From: an uncultured Spartobacteria bacterium
Lineage (GTDB): Bacteria; Verrucomicrobiota; Verrucomicrobiia; Chthoniobacterales; Chthoniobacteraceae
Length of the DNA stretch: 59,362 bases
Direction of reading: 5' to 3'
Assembly (NCBI GenBank): GCA_903933715.1
Contig: CAIZLD010000061.1
Coordinates: forward strand, 1 to 59,362
How positions within the stretch are numbered: position 1 is the stretch's first letter; each line of letters opens with the position of its first letter. The position numbers and the translations under genes were made by a program. This document shows, one piece after another, positions 1 to 9,145 of this stretch. The notes below the pieces were generated by a model. It worked only from the letters and a program-made list of their open reading frames with translations. It made no database searches and was not told the origin of the DNA.

Positions 1-185
1 ACCACCGGATGAGGCATTGGAAGAATTCACCCCAAAGGGGTGGCAGAAAACGAGGCAATGCTCTCTGCCACCCCTTTGGGGTGAATTCTTTCAAACACCT
101 CATCCGGTGGTGTCGCTAACGCTCAACCACCGGCTATTCGCTGGCAACCCTTCGGGGTGCGGCGGCTTTTGAATGTCGATTCAGC
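1..185. repeat. Palindromic intergenic repeat, family 1, copy A (cut by window edge)
   Basis: Nested inverted repeats. Positions 23-47 and 64-88 are perfect 25-base reverse complements around a 16-base loop. Outside them, 1-14 pairs with 98-111 (the accaccggatgagg arm). The distal part carries the core tgtcgctaacgctcaaccac (111-130). The last 15 bases (171-185, gaatgtcgattcagc) abut the stop codon of the leftward nfeD-like gene. The same architecture and the same 15-mer recur at 43241-43493. No transposase is adjacent. The left end lies outside the window. Confidence 0.85.
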
Positions 186-1562
186 CTACCCCCCCGGCCC
201 CACCACGATCCGAGCCCCTTCGACCGCCACCACGCGCACGGGCGTGCCGGGGTCCACAAATTGTCCCTCGGTAATCACGTCGTAGAGTTCGCCGCCAAAC
301 TCCGCCTTGCCGCTCGGCCGCAGGATGGAACGGGCCACCCCTTGCGCTCCGACTGACAACCGGGTGTATTCGCTCTTGGTTGGTGAAAGCGCCGCCCCCG
401 CCGGATTGCGCGACGACAGGACCAGCGCATGGAAAAAGGAATTCCGGGGCAGATGCCTGGCCAGGAAATAAATTGCAACGGCGGCCAAAAACCCCGCCGA
501 GGCCAATTTCAACAGCGGGACGAGCAGCAGTTCGGAATCCGGGATCAACGGCGTGCCCGGATAACGATCCACCATCGCCCACACAATCGAACCCGCGACC
601 AAGAGCGCCCCGATCAGACCGGGCAAGATCGTGCCGGGGTGAATAAACAGTTCGCTCAAGACCAGCGCCAGACCAATCATGAAAAGCACCGGCGCTTCCC
701 AACCGGCCAGCCCCGCCACGTAATGACCCGTGAAAAAGATGCCAAAGCAGATCGCCGACAGAATGCCGGCAACTCCAAATCCCGGGATTTTCATTTCAAG
801 GTATGCCCCTAAAATCCCGCCCAGCAAAAATAACGGCGCGAGCCTCGTCACCCAAAACGCCAACACTTCAAATCCGGTCGCATGGACCTCGCGAACCAGC
901 CCTTCGAGTTTGGCCTTTTTGATCAGATCGTCCATGGAGGTCGCGATCCCCGCCGCGAGCAACGGCTTGCCGTCGATCAATTTTGTGGCTTCCTGCGCGC
1001 TTAAGGTGAGGACAGACCCTTTTTCATGAATCGTCTTTCCGCCCAGCACGACCGGCTTTTCCTTGTTGATAAACGCCTCCGCAATCTGCGGATCGTGCCC
1101 ATTCTCCTGGGCGACGCTGGCGAAGTAGCTCGAAAGAAACGAGACCTGCTTATCTTTGAGCGTCTGCGCCAAATCCTCGCCGCCCGCCATCACGGGGGCC
1201 GCCGCACCGATCGCGCTGATCGGCGCCATGTAAATCTCCTTGGTCGAAAGCGCAATCAATGCCCCGGCCGACCCGGCATTCGGGTTGATATACGTGAGCG
1301 TGCGGGTTTTAACGCGGGCAAGCGCCTTCTGCATCTGCACGCAGGCGTCCAGCTCGCCGCCGTAGGTGTCCATATCAAGGATCACGGCTTTGGCCTGCTC
1401 CCGTTCGGCCTCTTTGAGAGCCCGCCGCAGAAAAAAGAATTGCGCCTGCGAAACCTGTCCTTTCAAGGGGATTACGATCAGTTCCGAACCCCGGGCCTCC
1501 CCCGGCCCGAATGATCCAAAAATCAAGAGGCCAACCATCATCGCTCGAAGCAAAGCCTTCAT
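186..1562 (-). CDS. NfeD-family membrane-bound serine protease
   Basis: A 458-residue protein with three parts: an N-terminal signal sequence (starting MKALLRAMMVG), a ClpP-class protease domain (roughly residues 30-225), and about five membrane segments (roughly 235-385) followed by a small C-terminal OB-fold NfeD domain. The motif NAGSAGALIAL carries the expected nucleophilic Ser, and a Lys would complete the Ser-Lys dyad. Long NfeD proteins of this class cleave membrane stomatin partners and take part in membrane quality control. No stomatin/SPFH gene is adjacent. The start at 1562 is chosen because it opens directly on the signal peptide; an in-frame ATG at 1595 would add 11 polar residues. 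Family assignment is firm, the substrate unknown. Confidence 0.88.
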   Translation of the reverse strand: MKALLRAMMVGLLIFGSFGPGEARGSELIVIPLKGQVSQAQFFFLRRALKEAEREQAKAVILDMDTYGGELDACVQMQKALARVKTRTLTYINPNAGSAGALIALSTKEIYMAPISAIGAAAPVMAGGEDLAQTLKDKQVSFLSSYFASVAQENGHDPQIAEAFINKEKPVVLGGKTIHEKGSVLTLSAQEATKLIDGKPLLAAGIATSMDDLIKKAKLEGLVREVHATGFEVLAFWVTRLAPLFLLGGILGAYLEMKIPGFGVAGILSAICFGIFFTGHYVAGLAGWEAPVLFMIGLALVLSELFIHPGTILPGLIGALLVAGSIVWAMVDRYPGTPLIPDSELLLVPLLKLASAGFLAAVAIYFLARHLPRNSFFHALVLSSRNPAGAALSPTKSEYTRLSVGAQGVARSILRPSGKAEFGGELYDVITEGQFVDPGTPVRVVAVEGARIVVGPGG

Positions 1563-1711
1563 ATCATCTGAATTTCGGCGTTTTTGCCCAATCACACAAG
1601 CCGATTCGCCATTCGCAGCCCGCGATCGGCGAACAAAATATCAAATAACCCGCATTCTCTTTGAATCTGATCTTGAACTCTTCGGTAAATAGGGGAAAAT
1701 CTTACTCCTCT

Positions 1712-1861
1712 ATGAAACACACATTCCTCGCTCTGGCTTTTGCCGTTGCAACTCTCACCGCCTGCGCCCACAAACCCGCTCCCGTCGTCACCGACTCGAA
1801 GTGCGTCAAGGCTCCGGCCAAGAAGTGCTGCCCCAAAGCCGCTGCCAAGAAAGCTCAATAA
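1712..1861 (+). CDS. Small Lys/Cys-rich lipoprotein
   Basis: A 49-residue peptide opening MKHTFLALAFAVATLTAC, a signal peptide ending in a typical lipobox (LTAC), so it should be lipidated and exported. After processing only about 31 residues remain, with Pro, Lys and three more Cys (KCVKAPAKKCCPKAAAKK). No family is recognised. A strong terminator follows at 1899-1944, supporting a real single-gene transcript. An in-frame upstream ATG at 1661 is less likely because it would bury the signal peptide. The Lys/Ala tail could interact with anionic cell-wall polymers, but that is speculation. Confidence 0.65.
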   Translation: MKHTFLALAFAVATLTACAHKPAPVVTDSKCVKAPAKKCCPKAAAKKAQ

Positions 1862-1898
1862 TTAGTTTGTAAGCCACTTTTAGTGGCAAACCATTCTT

Positions 1899-1944
1899 GA
1901 ACGAGAGTTGAACCCTTCGGGGAATCAGCTCTCGTTCTTTTTTT
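1899..1944 (+). terminator. Rho-independent terminator of the small lipoprotein gene
   Basis: A 9-bp stem (gaacgagag at 1899-1907, ctctcgttc at 929-937 of the second kilobase, i.e. 1929-1937) is followed by seven T on the + strand. It overlaps the 3' end of the convergent regulator gene. A smaller hairpin (gccacttttagtggc, 1873-1887) precedes it. Confidence 0.85.
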
Positions 1945-3118
1945 GTCCCAATTCATGCCGCATGGCGATCAAAGCCACATCGTCATCGCAGGGGCCGTCC
2001 TTGGAAAACGTCCGGGCTTGGGCCAGCACCGCTGCGATCAACTCCTCCGGTTCGCGTGCTTGCGTCCCGCTGAGACTCTGGGCCAGCCGCGCAAATGAAT
2101 ACCGGTTTCCCTCGGGATCGCAGACGCCATAGACCCCGTCGGTGAGCATCAGCAGCGCATCGCCCGGCTCCAGAACCGCCTCCCTCTCCTGAAGGCTGCC
2201 CGGCAATAACAATCCCACCGGCGGCGCGGAGGAAGGCAGCGTCTCCACTGAGCCCCCTTTGCGCACCACGATCACCGGCGGATGCCCGGCCCCGGCGCTG
2301 CGGATGCGCCCCTCGCCCGGATGCAGCACCAGGCAGGCCACCGTGAGAAACGAGTGCCCTTTGAAAATTTCCATAAATTCCCGGTTCACCCGCTCAATGG
2401 CGGCAGCCGGTTGAGCGACCTCTTCGAGCGCGTGCCGAAATAGCAACTTGATCAAGACCGTGACCAGCGCAGCCGAAACCCCGTGCCCTGTCGCATCGGC
2501 GATCCAGATAAGCAGGCCGCCGTCGGGCAAAGTGAGGGCATCGTAGCTGTCGCCGCCCACCTCGATCAAAGGCTCGCAGCGCAGCGCAAATTTCCAACCG
2601 TCAATCTCGGGCAGCTTCCGCGGGATCATCGCCTGCTGCACCAGCCCCGCCGCTTCCATGTCGAATTCCCGGATCATGCGCCACTCCTCCAACTGGCGGT
2701 TTTGGGCCTGCAATTGGGCGCGCATCAACGCCAGCCGCAAGTGAGTCTCTATCCGGGCTTTGAGCACCGGCAGGTTGACCGGTTTGCTCACGAAATCGTC
2801 TGCCCCGGCTTTGAAACATTCCAGCTCCCGCTCTTCCCCGCCAAAAGCGGTGAGCAAAATGATCGGGGTCTGGGCGACTCCGGGATGCTCGTGCGAACGG
2901 ATCTTTTGGCAAACCTCCGCCCCGTTGATCTGTGGCATCGCGTAGTCCAGCACCAGGAGTGCCCCGCCTTCCCGGTTTTCCACTTCGCGGATCGCCCCCT
3001 CGCCGCTGGAACATTGCGTGACGGAGTAGCCAAACCGGGCAAGGGCGCGACCCAGCATCTGTCGCATCACCGGCTCGTCATCCACCACTATGATTTCCAT
3101 CTCCGAGGGCATTCTCAT
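1925..3118 (-). CDS. Response regulator with SpoIIE/RsbU-type PP2C phosphatase output
   Basis: A 397-residue cytoplasmic signalling protein. Residues 7-128 are a receiver domain with the acidic pair D13/D14, phospho-acceptor D58 (VLDYAMP), a Thr in ILLTAF and the Lys of VSKPVN. Residues about 130-165 form a helical linker, and about 180-390 a PPM-type Ser/Thr phosphatase with metal-binding motifs GGDSYD, DATGHGVSAAL, LTDGVYG and CDDDVALI. Such proteins dephosphorylate anti-sigma-factor antagonists in partner-switching pathways once the receiver is phosphorylated. No anti-sigma kinase, STAS antagonist or histidine kinase is next to it. It is divergent from the GH57 gene. Alternative start at 3100. 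Confidence 0.92.
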   Translation of the reverse strand: MRMPSEMEIIVVDDEPVMRQMLGRALARFGYSVTQCSSGEGAIREVENREGGALLVLDYAMPQINGAEVCQKIRSHEHPGVAQTPIILLTAFGGEERELECFKAGADDFVSKPVNLPVLKARIETHLRLALMRAQLQAQNRQLEEWRMIREFDMEAAGLVQQAMIPRKLPEIDGWKFALRCEPLIEVGGDSYDALTLPDGGLLIWIADATGHGVSAALVTVLIKLLFRHALEEVAQPAAAIERVNREFMEIFKGHSFLTVACLVLHPGEGRIRSAGAGHPPVIVVRKGGSVETLPSSAPPVGLLLPGSLQEREAVLEPGDALLMLTDGVYGVCDPEGNRYSFARLAQSLSGTQAREPEELIAAVLAQARTFSKDGPCDDDVALIAMRHELGQKKNES

Positions 3119-3260
3119 TCATATCGCACGCCAAAGAACAAAGGCGGGCAGAAATGGAGACGCCCCCAGGGGGACAATTTTGCCGGACGCGTTCCCCCGG
3201 CGTTCGCTTCAGGGAATTCCGCCGTTGCCGTTCGCGCCGGGTCGTCCTATCAACAAGGGC

Positions 3261-5393
3261 ATGGCGAACGTGGTCTTCCTCTGGCACATGCACCAGCCCT
3301 ATTACGTCAATCCGCTCACCCGAACGGCGATCATGCCTTGGGTGCGGCTCCATTGCGTCAAGGGCTACCTCGATATGATCTCGTTGATTGACGATTTCCC
3401 GGAGGTGCGGCTCAACTTCAATCTCACGCCGGTTTTGTTGCAGCAGATTGAGGAGATCGTGAACGGCGAGGTATCCGATCACTGGCTGGAGCGTTCGCGC
3501 AAACCGGCCGCCCAACTCAATGAAGCCGAGCGATGTGCGCTGCTGGAAGATTTCTTTAAAGTCAATTGGGATAACCTGATCCGGCCCGAGCCTCGTTACG
3601 CGGCCCTGCTCGCTCAGCGCGGCGAAAGGTATCAACGCGGGGATCTCAAGCGAATCGCCCGGCAATTCAGCACCCAGGATTTCCTCGATTTGCAGGTCTG
3701 GTTCAACCTCGCCTGGTGCGGATATACCGCCCGAAGAAAATACCCGGAAATCAAGGCGCTCGGCTTGAAGGGACGGGACTTTACCGAAGCGGAAAAATTG
3801 CGCTTGCTGGACCTGCACCTGGAAATCATGAAATCGGTTCCCCTCGCCTATCGCGCGGCGCAAGAGCGCGGCCAGGTGGAACTGACCACGACCCCCTATT
3901 TTCACCCGATCCTGCCGCTGGTCTACGACAGCGCCTTTGCCGAACGCTCGTTGCCGGGGCGGGAATTTCCCCATCGGTTCCACTGGCCCGAAGATGCGGA
4001 GGCGCAACTCACGCTGGCTATTGAAACTCACGAACGCATTTTTGGACGGAAGCCGCGCGGTCTGTGGCCATCGGAAGGGTCCATCGCGCCCGAGATGATC
4101 CCGCTGATGCAGCGGGCCGGAATCGAATATTTTTGCAGCGATGAGGAGAATCTCTTCAAATCAATTTCACGCGACCCGGCCTATTCCCATAGCAAGATTG
4201 ATCACCTGGAGCTTTTCCAAGGTTGGAACATTCGGTATGACGGGGCGGCGGTCAACGGCGTCTTTCGCGACCGGCCACTCTCGGATTTTATCGGGTTCAG
4301 CGCGGCCCGCAATCAACCCGAAACGGCGGCCCGGGTCTTGATCGGCCACCTGCAACACATCGCCGGGCTGATCCCGTCCGAGCATGGGTTGATTCCGCTG
4401 ATTCTGGACGGTGAAAATGCCTGGGAACATTTTGCGGATGGCGGAGAGGCGTTCCTGCGGGCGCTCTACCGCGGGCTCTCCTCCGATTCGGGGCGGCTGC
4501 GCACTGCGACGCTGGAAACCTATTTTAAAGACCACCAACCGGTGCGCGGGTTGACGACGTTGCACACCGGATCATGGATCAGCAGCAACTTCGATATCTG
4601 GATCGGGGAAGCGGAAGAAAACCGGGCGTGGGAACTGCTCGGCTCCACTCGCGAGTTTCTGCAGAGGGAGATCGATGGAGGGCGGCTCGAACCCGCAAAA
4701 AAAGCGGCGGCTTTACGCGAAATCTATGCTGCCGAAGGAAGCGATTGGTTTTGGTGGTATGGCCCCGATTTTTCATCCGGAAATGATGGCCTTTTTGATG
4801 AATTATTTCGGCAACATCTCAAAAATATTTACCTTCTTTGCGAGATCCCGGCCCCTCCCGAGCTGGACATCCCCATTCTCGGCTACGCGCCGCCCGTGCT
4901 GCGTTCTCCCGCGGGCCATATCAGTCCGAACTGGGCTGAGGTGGACGAGACGGCGGCGCAATGGAGCCGGGCCGGGACTTATATTCCGGGCTCGGAGCAG
5001 GGAGCGATGTGCCGCGCCGAACGCATTGCCAAAAAGTTCTGGTTCGGGTGTGATCCGGCCCGGCTTTATCTGCGGCTCGATTTGAACGAAAATGCGCCCC
5101 CGTTCACCCTGCGCCTTATTGTCTCCCGGCCGGGGCATTCCGATTCCGTAACGGTCCAAACCTCCTCCATCCACAAACCGGGACGCCATACGCTCACGAT
5201 CACGCAAATCCCTGGAAAAACGATGCGCCGTGCCGTTCTGTTGGTCGGCGGCAAGAGTGTCCAATGCGGCTTGTCGCTGCGAGAACTCGGAGTCCCCGAG
5301 GGATCGCGGTTTACCATTCAGCTTTATCTGATGTCCGGCGAGGTCGAACGCGAACGTTACCCGGAACGCAATGCGATTTCCCTTTGCGCGTGA
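3261..5393 (+). CDS. Glycoside hydrolase family 57 (alpha-amylase / 4-alpha-glucanotransferase type)
   Basis: A 710-residue enzyme acting on alpha-glucans. All five GH57 signature regions are visible in order: HMHQPYY near the N terminus, VELTTTPYFHPILPL, GLWPSEGS with the presumed nucleophile E272, ILDGENAWEHF with the presumed acid/base D383, and a final TGSWISSNFDIWIGE block. The C-terminal 200 residues are a beta-rich extension of unknown role. There is no signal peptide, so a cytoplasmic glycogen-type substrate is likely. The start at 3261 (MANVVFLWHM) is chosen because family homology begins there; the frame stays open upstream to 3090 but would overlap the divergent regulator. Exact specificity cannot be read from sequence. 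Confidence 0.92.
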   Translation: MANVVFLWHMHQPYYVNPLTRTAIMPWVRLHCVKGYLDMISLIDDFPEVRLNFNLTPVLLQQIEEIVNGEVSDHWLERSRKPAAQLNEAERCALLEDFFKVNWDNLIRPEPRYAALLAQRGERYQRGDLKRIARQFSTQDFLDLQVWFNLAWCGYTARRKYPEIKALGLKGRDFTEAEKLRLLDLHLEIMKSVPLAYRAAQERGQVELTTTPYFHPILPLVYDSAFAERSLPGREFPHRFHWPEDAEAQLTLAIETHERIFGRKPRGLWPSEGSIAPEMIPLMQRAGIEYFCSDEENLFKSISRDPAYSHSKIDHLELFQGWNIRYDGAAVNGVFRDRPLSDFIGFSAARNQPETAARVLIGHLQHIAGLIPSEHGLIPLILDGENAWEHFADGGEAFLRALYRGLSSDSGRLRTATLETYFKDHQPVRGLTTLHTGSWISSNFDIWIGEAEENRAWELLGSTREFLQREIDGGRLEPAKKAAALREIYAAEGSDWFWWYGPDFSSGNDGLFDELFRQHLKNIYLLCEIPAPPELDIPILGYAPPVLRSPAGHISPNWAEVDETAAQWSRAGTYIPGSEQGAMCRAERIAKKFWFGCDPARLYLRLDLNENAPPFTLRLIVSRPGHSDSVTVQTSSIHKPGRHTLTITQIPGKTMRRAVLLVGGKSVQCGLSLRELGVPEGSRFTIQLYLMSGEVERERYPERNAISLCA

Positions 5394-5414
5394 TCCGGCG
5401 CCGATTTTCTCTGC

Positions 5415-6968
5415 TCACAACCACTCAACGCCGACCAGGCAGACATCGTCGGAGAATTCGCGGTTGGCCGAGAATTGCTGCACTTCCTCGACAATTCCCT
5501 CGCAAAGCTCCTTCATTGGAAGCCCCCGGCGGCATTCAACGGCCCCGAGGAGCCGGGAATAATCGTAAATCTCGTCCTTCGCGCTCTCCACTTCAAACAG
5601 ACCGTCGGTAAAAATCAAAAGTGTGTCACGCGGCGAGAGTTGGCAGACAGAGAGCTCGTAGGTGGCGTCGTCAAATAGTCCGAGCACCGGGCCGCTTTTG
5701 CCTTCCAGCGGCCCCGAGCCGTCGGCCCGGACGTGAATCGGCCGGGGGTGACCGGCATTGGCGAAAACCAGTTCTCCGGTGGAAAGATCCGCAGCCAGGT
5801 AGCTCGCCGTCACAAACAAAGGGGTGCTGTTGTGCCGGAGAATCCTGCGCAAGGCAGAGTTCAAGCCGCCCAAGAGCGCCTCGGGGCTGATTTGCTTGGC
5901 CGTCATTTCATGCACCAGCGCCCTGGCTGTTGCCGCCACCAATGAAGCGCAAACCCCATGCCCCATGACGTCGCAGATAAATACGCCGATGCGATCCGGA
6001 GCAATTTGACAGATATCGAAGAAGTCGCCGCTCACCGCCGCCGAAGGTTGAAAGAAATGATGGAAACGCACCGCCTCCCGTCCATTGCGCAGGAATTTGG
6101 GGAAGCTCTGGGGCAACATGGCGAGCTGCAATTCGCGGGCCATGGCGAGTTCCTCCTCCAGCGCCTCATTTTTGCGCCGAAGCTCTTCGGCAAATGCCGC
6201 GAGTTGTTCTTCAGCTTGTTTTCGCTCGGTGATGTCGCGCGAGAGTCCGAACGTGCCGATGATCCGGCCCCGCTCATCGCGCAAAGCCATCTTGCTGGTG
6301 GAAACGTAGGTGACATGGCCATCGGGCCAGGTTTCCTTTTCCTCCAAGTTAAACATCGGTTCGCCGGTATCGATGATATTGCGCTCATCCTCCATCGCCT
6401 GGATCGCGTGTTCGTCGGTGAACAAATCGAAATCCGTCTTGCCGATCAATGCCTTGGGGCTATTAAGCCCGAACCAGCCGGCGTTGGCCTGGCTGGCCAC
6501 GATGATCCGGCTGTTCATGTCCTTGAAATAGATGCAGTCCGGAAGATTATCCATCAGCGCCGCGAACATGGTCCGCTCCATGCTGGCGGTCAGCCCGGAG
6601 GAAGCCTCGTTTGGCGCGAACCGGCACGTCCCGGTCATTCGCACCGGCCGCCCTTCGTCCCTGTGGACGGTTCCCTCCATCAGCATGCTGTGGAGACTCC
6701 CGTCACAGGCCCAGAGGATCCGGAATTCTCCCTCATAGTGAGTACCGCATTCAATCACCCCCGCCATGGCGTTGGCGACGTGGGCGCGGTCCCCGTCATG
6801 CACCCGGTTCAGAAAATCGTCGGAACTCCCGCCAAAGCTCTCCGGCGACATGCCAAAAAGCATATGCATCTTCTCGTCCCATCCCATCGCGTCTTTCGAA
6901 AAATCCCATTCCCAATTTCCGATAAGGGGCGGTTCTTGAGATGCGGCCTGAAGCGGGTCAAAACTCAT
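5415..6968 (-). CDS. PAS-PAS-PP2C (RsbU-like) phosphatase
   Basis: About 517 residues: PAS domain 1 (roughly 15-115, PAS_3 type, NWEWDFSKDAMGWDEKM), PAS domain 2 (roughly 128-250, ending GRIIGTFGLSRDITERK), a coiled coil, then a SpoIIE-type PPM phosphatase with GDFFDI, CDVMGHGVCASLVA, IFTDGLFEV and FSDDVCLVGVEW. It should sense a small ligand or redox cue through PAS and dephosphorylate an anti-sigma antagonist. It is convergent with the GH57 gene, their stops 21 bases apart, and is the second phosphatase of this output type within 4 kb. The start at 6968 (MSFDPLQ) skips a Cys/Phe-rich open stretch back to 7049; neither start has a clear ribosome binding site. Confidence 0.88.
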   Translation of the reverse strand: MSFDPLQAASQEPPLIGNWEWDFSKDAMGWDEKMHMLFGMSPESFGGSSDDFLNRVHDGDRAHVANAMAGVIECGTHYEGEFRILWACDGSLHSMLMEGTVHRDEGRPVRMTGTCRFAPNEASSGLTASMERTMFAALMDNLPDCIYFKDMNSRIIVASQANAGWFGLNSPKALIGKTDFDLFTDEHAIQAMEDERNIIDTGEPMFNLEEKETWPDGHVTYVSTSKMALRDERGRIIGTFGLSRDITERKQAEEQLAAFAEELRRKNEALEEELAMARELQLAMLPQSFPKFLRNGREAVRFHHFFQPSAAVSGDFFDICQIAPDRIGVFICDVMGHGVCASLVAATARALVHEMTAKQISPEALLGGLNSALRRILRHNSTPLFVTASYLAADLSTGELVFANAGHPRPIHVRADGSGPLEGKSGPVLGLFDDATYELSVCQLSPRDTLLIFTDGLFEVESAKDEIYDYSRLLGAVECRRGLPMKELCEGIVEEVQQFSANREFSDDVCLVGVEWL

Positions 6969-7151
6969 GGAAGATTCTTGGCTGAAGGGGAAATTGAAGC
7001 ACCGCTCACAATGGCATGGCCGTTTAGGAACGCAAAAAAAATCGCGCATTTTTTTAGAGAGGGCCGCACGCGGAGGCTCCCCCCTGTTCCGTTAAGAATA
7101 AGCTGGAAAGCCCGGGCAAGCGCCTTCTATCCTCTCGATTTCTGCTCCAAT

Positions 7152-7817
7152 ATGAAACTCGCTCAATGCTGGGATGACGGGGTCGTCGATGATATCCGTG
7201 TGATCGAAATTCTCCGGCGCCACGGGGCCAAGGCCTCTTTTAATCTGAACCTCGGTTTGCACCTGGAAAATCGTTATGCCGGGTGGAAATATCAGAACAC
7301 CAAGGAGGTCTGGAAGCTCGCCTCGCAGGAGCTCGTCCAGGTCTACGACGGTTTTTTGGTCGCCAACCATTCTCTCAACCACCCCTGCTTGAACAAGATC
7401 CCGGCAGCCGAAGCCGAACGGGAAATCCGTGAGGGCAAGGATGCCCTGGAACAACTCTTTGGGTACGCCGTCAAAGGATTTGCCTACCCGTTTGGAGTCC
7501 ACAACGAAGCTATCGAGGAGATGATCCGGTCCACGGGACACGTTTACGCCCGGACTACCGGAGTTACCGACAAGGTATTCCCTCCGGCGAACCCGATGGC
7601 GTTCCATCCTCATTGCCATTTCCAAGACCCGCTCTTTTGGGAAAAATTCGAGCGCGCCCGGCAGGTGGACGGCGTGTTTTATTTCTGGGGTCACTCCTAC
7701 GAAATCATCACCGAGGAACAATGGCAGGCGTTTGAACAAACCATCGCCCGGCTTTCCGCCCAATCCGCCACCTGGGTCGATCTCCCCGATTTATTTGAAA
7801 AACCCGCGGGCATGTAG
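7152..7817 (+). CDS. NodB-family polysaccharide deacetylase
   Basis: A 221-residue metal-dependent carbohydrate esterase. It opens MKLAQCWDDGVVDD, where the Asp pair supplies base and metal ligand, followed by ASFNLNLGLH and the zinc-binding NHSLNHPCL. The late block FYFWGHSYEI supplies the distal catalytic region. There is no signal peptide, unlike peptidoglycan deacetylases, so the substrate may be a soluble sugar or a cytoplasmic precursor. The start at 7152 is set by homology; the reading frame happens to be open for 398 codons upstream, but that part lies antisense to the PAS phosphatase gene and shows no domain. Confidence 0.85.
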   Translation: MKLAQCWDDGVVDDIRVIEILRRHGAKASFNLNLGLHLENRYAGWKYQNTKEVWKLASQELVQVYDGFLVANHSLNHPCLNKIPAAEAEREIREGKDALEQLFGYAVKGFAYPFGVHNEAIEEMIRSTGHVYARTTGVTDKVFPPANPMAFHPHCHFQDPLFWEKFERARQVDGVFYFWGHSYEIITEEQWQAFEQTIARLSAQSATWVDLPDLFEKPAGM

Positions 7818-7873
7818 TGTGGCAAGCCGGAAAACCCGGTGACAGACCGGGCGGGCTGTGCGAGGGTAAACCA

Positions 7874-7900
7874 TAGGCACCCGTGCCTGCTTTTTTCCGA
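7874..7900 (+). terminator. Possible weak terminator after the deacetylase gene
   Basis: A short stem (aggca / tgcct) with a four-base loop, followed by gctttttt, lies just ahead of the rsmB start. The stem is only 5 bp, so this is a tentative call. Confidence 0.35.
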
Positions 7901-7903
7901 ACC

Positions 7904-9145
7904 ATGTCTTCCTACAACTCACGAGCCGCCTGCGTTGACGCCCTCCAACGCTGGGAAACCAGCCATCTCTTCGCCGATGAAGTGCTCCATGAAGCGTTGG
8001 CATCGAGCCAATTCAACGTTTTCGACCGGGCTTTTCTCACCGAAACTTTTTACGGGATTTTACGTCACCGCAGCGCCTTGGACTTCCTGATCCGGCAATT
8101 GCGGGATACCGATCTCGACCTCAACACCCGGCTAGTCCTCCGGCTCGGTTTTTATCAGCTCTTCCGGATGCGCATCCCCCACCACGCGGCGGTCAATGAG
8201 ACGGTAAACCTGGCCGGACGCGCCCGGGGGCTTGTGAATGCGTTGCTCCGGCGCGCCATTCGGGAAAAGGAATATCTGGAGCGGGATCTCGCCGCCGCCC
8301 CGGCCGAGATTCGTTATTCCCATCCGCAATTCCTTATCGAACGATGGGAGCGGCATTTTACGCCGGAAGACGCCGCCCGGATTTGCGAATGGAATAATTC
8401 CCCGGCCGAGATTTTCGTCCGCGCCAACGGCCTTAAAGTAACTCCGGGCGAACTTCTTCGCAGTTCGAGGGAAGCAGAGGCCCACCCTCTTCACCCCCAA
8501 GCCATCAAGGTACACCATGTCCCGCTCGACTGGATCATCCAGGGGCTCTGTTATGTGCAAGACCCCAGCACGCTCATGGCCGTCGATCTTCTCGATCCCC
8601 AGCCGGGCGAGACCATTCTGGATGCCTGCGCCGCGCCCGGTGGCAAGACGAGTTACCTGGCCGAGTTGATGCGAAACGAAGGCCGGATCGTCGCCTGCGA
8701 TTCCTCCCGGTCGCGGTTGGAGCGGCTCAAAAACAACCTGGCCCGCTTGAGCGTCGCCAACACCGAGACGCGCCGGGTCGATTGGCTTAGCCGGCCGATT
8801 CCTTTCGAGCCGGAGTCGTTCGACCGAATCCTTGTGGACGCCCCGTGCTCCAATACCGGGGTCATCCGCCGTCGCGTCGATGTGCGGTGGCGGCTTACGC
8901 CTGAGGATTTTGAGCAGATGCCCGGGCTTCAGCGCCGCATTCTGGAATCGGTTTTCCCGCTGCTCAAACCGGGCGGCACCCTCGTCTACAGCACCTGTTC
9001 GCTCGAACCCGAGGAAGACGAGCAGATCGCGCAATGGGCGGGCGAAATCCCCGGCATGCGCCTCGTCGAAATGAGCCGCCGCCAACCGCATACCGACGGG
9101 GTGGACGGGGCGTTCGCCGCGAAGCTGGTGAAAGGCAGATCATAG
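7904..9145 (+). CDS. rsmB: 16S rRNA (cytosine-5) methyltransferase, RsmB family
   Basis: About 413 residues. An N-terminal NusB-like helical RNA-binding domain (roughly 1-140) precedes a Rossmann SAM-dependent methyltransferase. SAM-binding motif DACAAPGGKTSYLAEL, then DAPCSNTGV and YSTCSLEPEEDE, the two Cys that act as release and nucleophilic residues in RNA m5C methyltransferases. RsmB methylates C967 of 16S rRNA in E. coli. The ATG at 7904 is preferred; a GTG at 7883 is also in frame. The stop codon sits at the base of a large palindrome (9144-9234), which may act as its terminator. Confidence 0.93.
   Translation: MSSYNSRAACVDALQRWETSHLFADEVLHEALASSQFNVFDRAFLTETFYGILRHRSALDFLIRQLRDTDLDLNTRLVLRLGFYQLFRMRIPHHAAVNETVNLAGRARGLVNALLRRAIREKEYLERDLAAAPAEIRYSHPQFLIERWERHFTPEDAARICEWNNSPAEIFVRANGLKVTPGELLRSSREAEAHPLHPQAIKVHHVPLDWIIQGLCYVQDPSTLMAVDLLDPQPGETILDACAAPGGKTSYLAELMRNEGRIVACDSSRSRLERLKNNLARLSVANTETRRVDWLSRPIPFEPESFDRILVDAPCSNTGVIRRRVDVRWRLTPEDFEQMPGLQRRILESVFPLLKPGGTLVYSTCSLEPEEDEQIAQWAGEIPGMRLVEMSRRQPHTDGVDGAFAAKLVKGRS

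Noticed and set aside
5958-7151. 398-codon open extension upstream of the deacetylase
   Set aside because: It is antisense to the PAS-PP2C phosphatase gene, whose domains are clear; the deacetylase homology begins at 7152.
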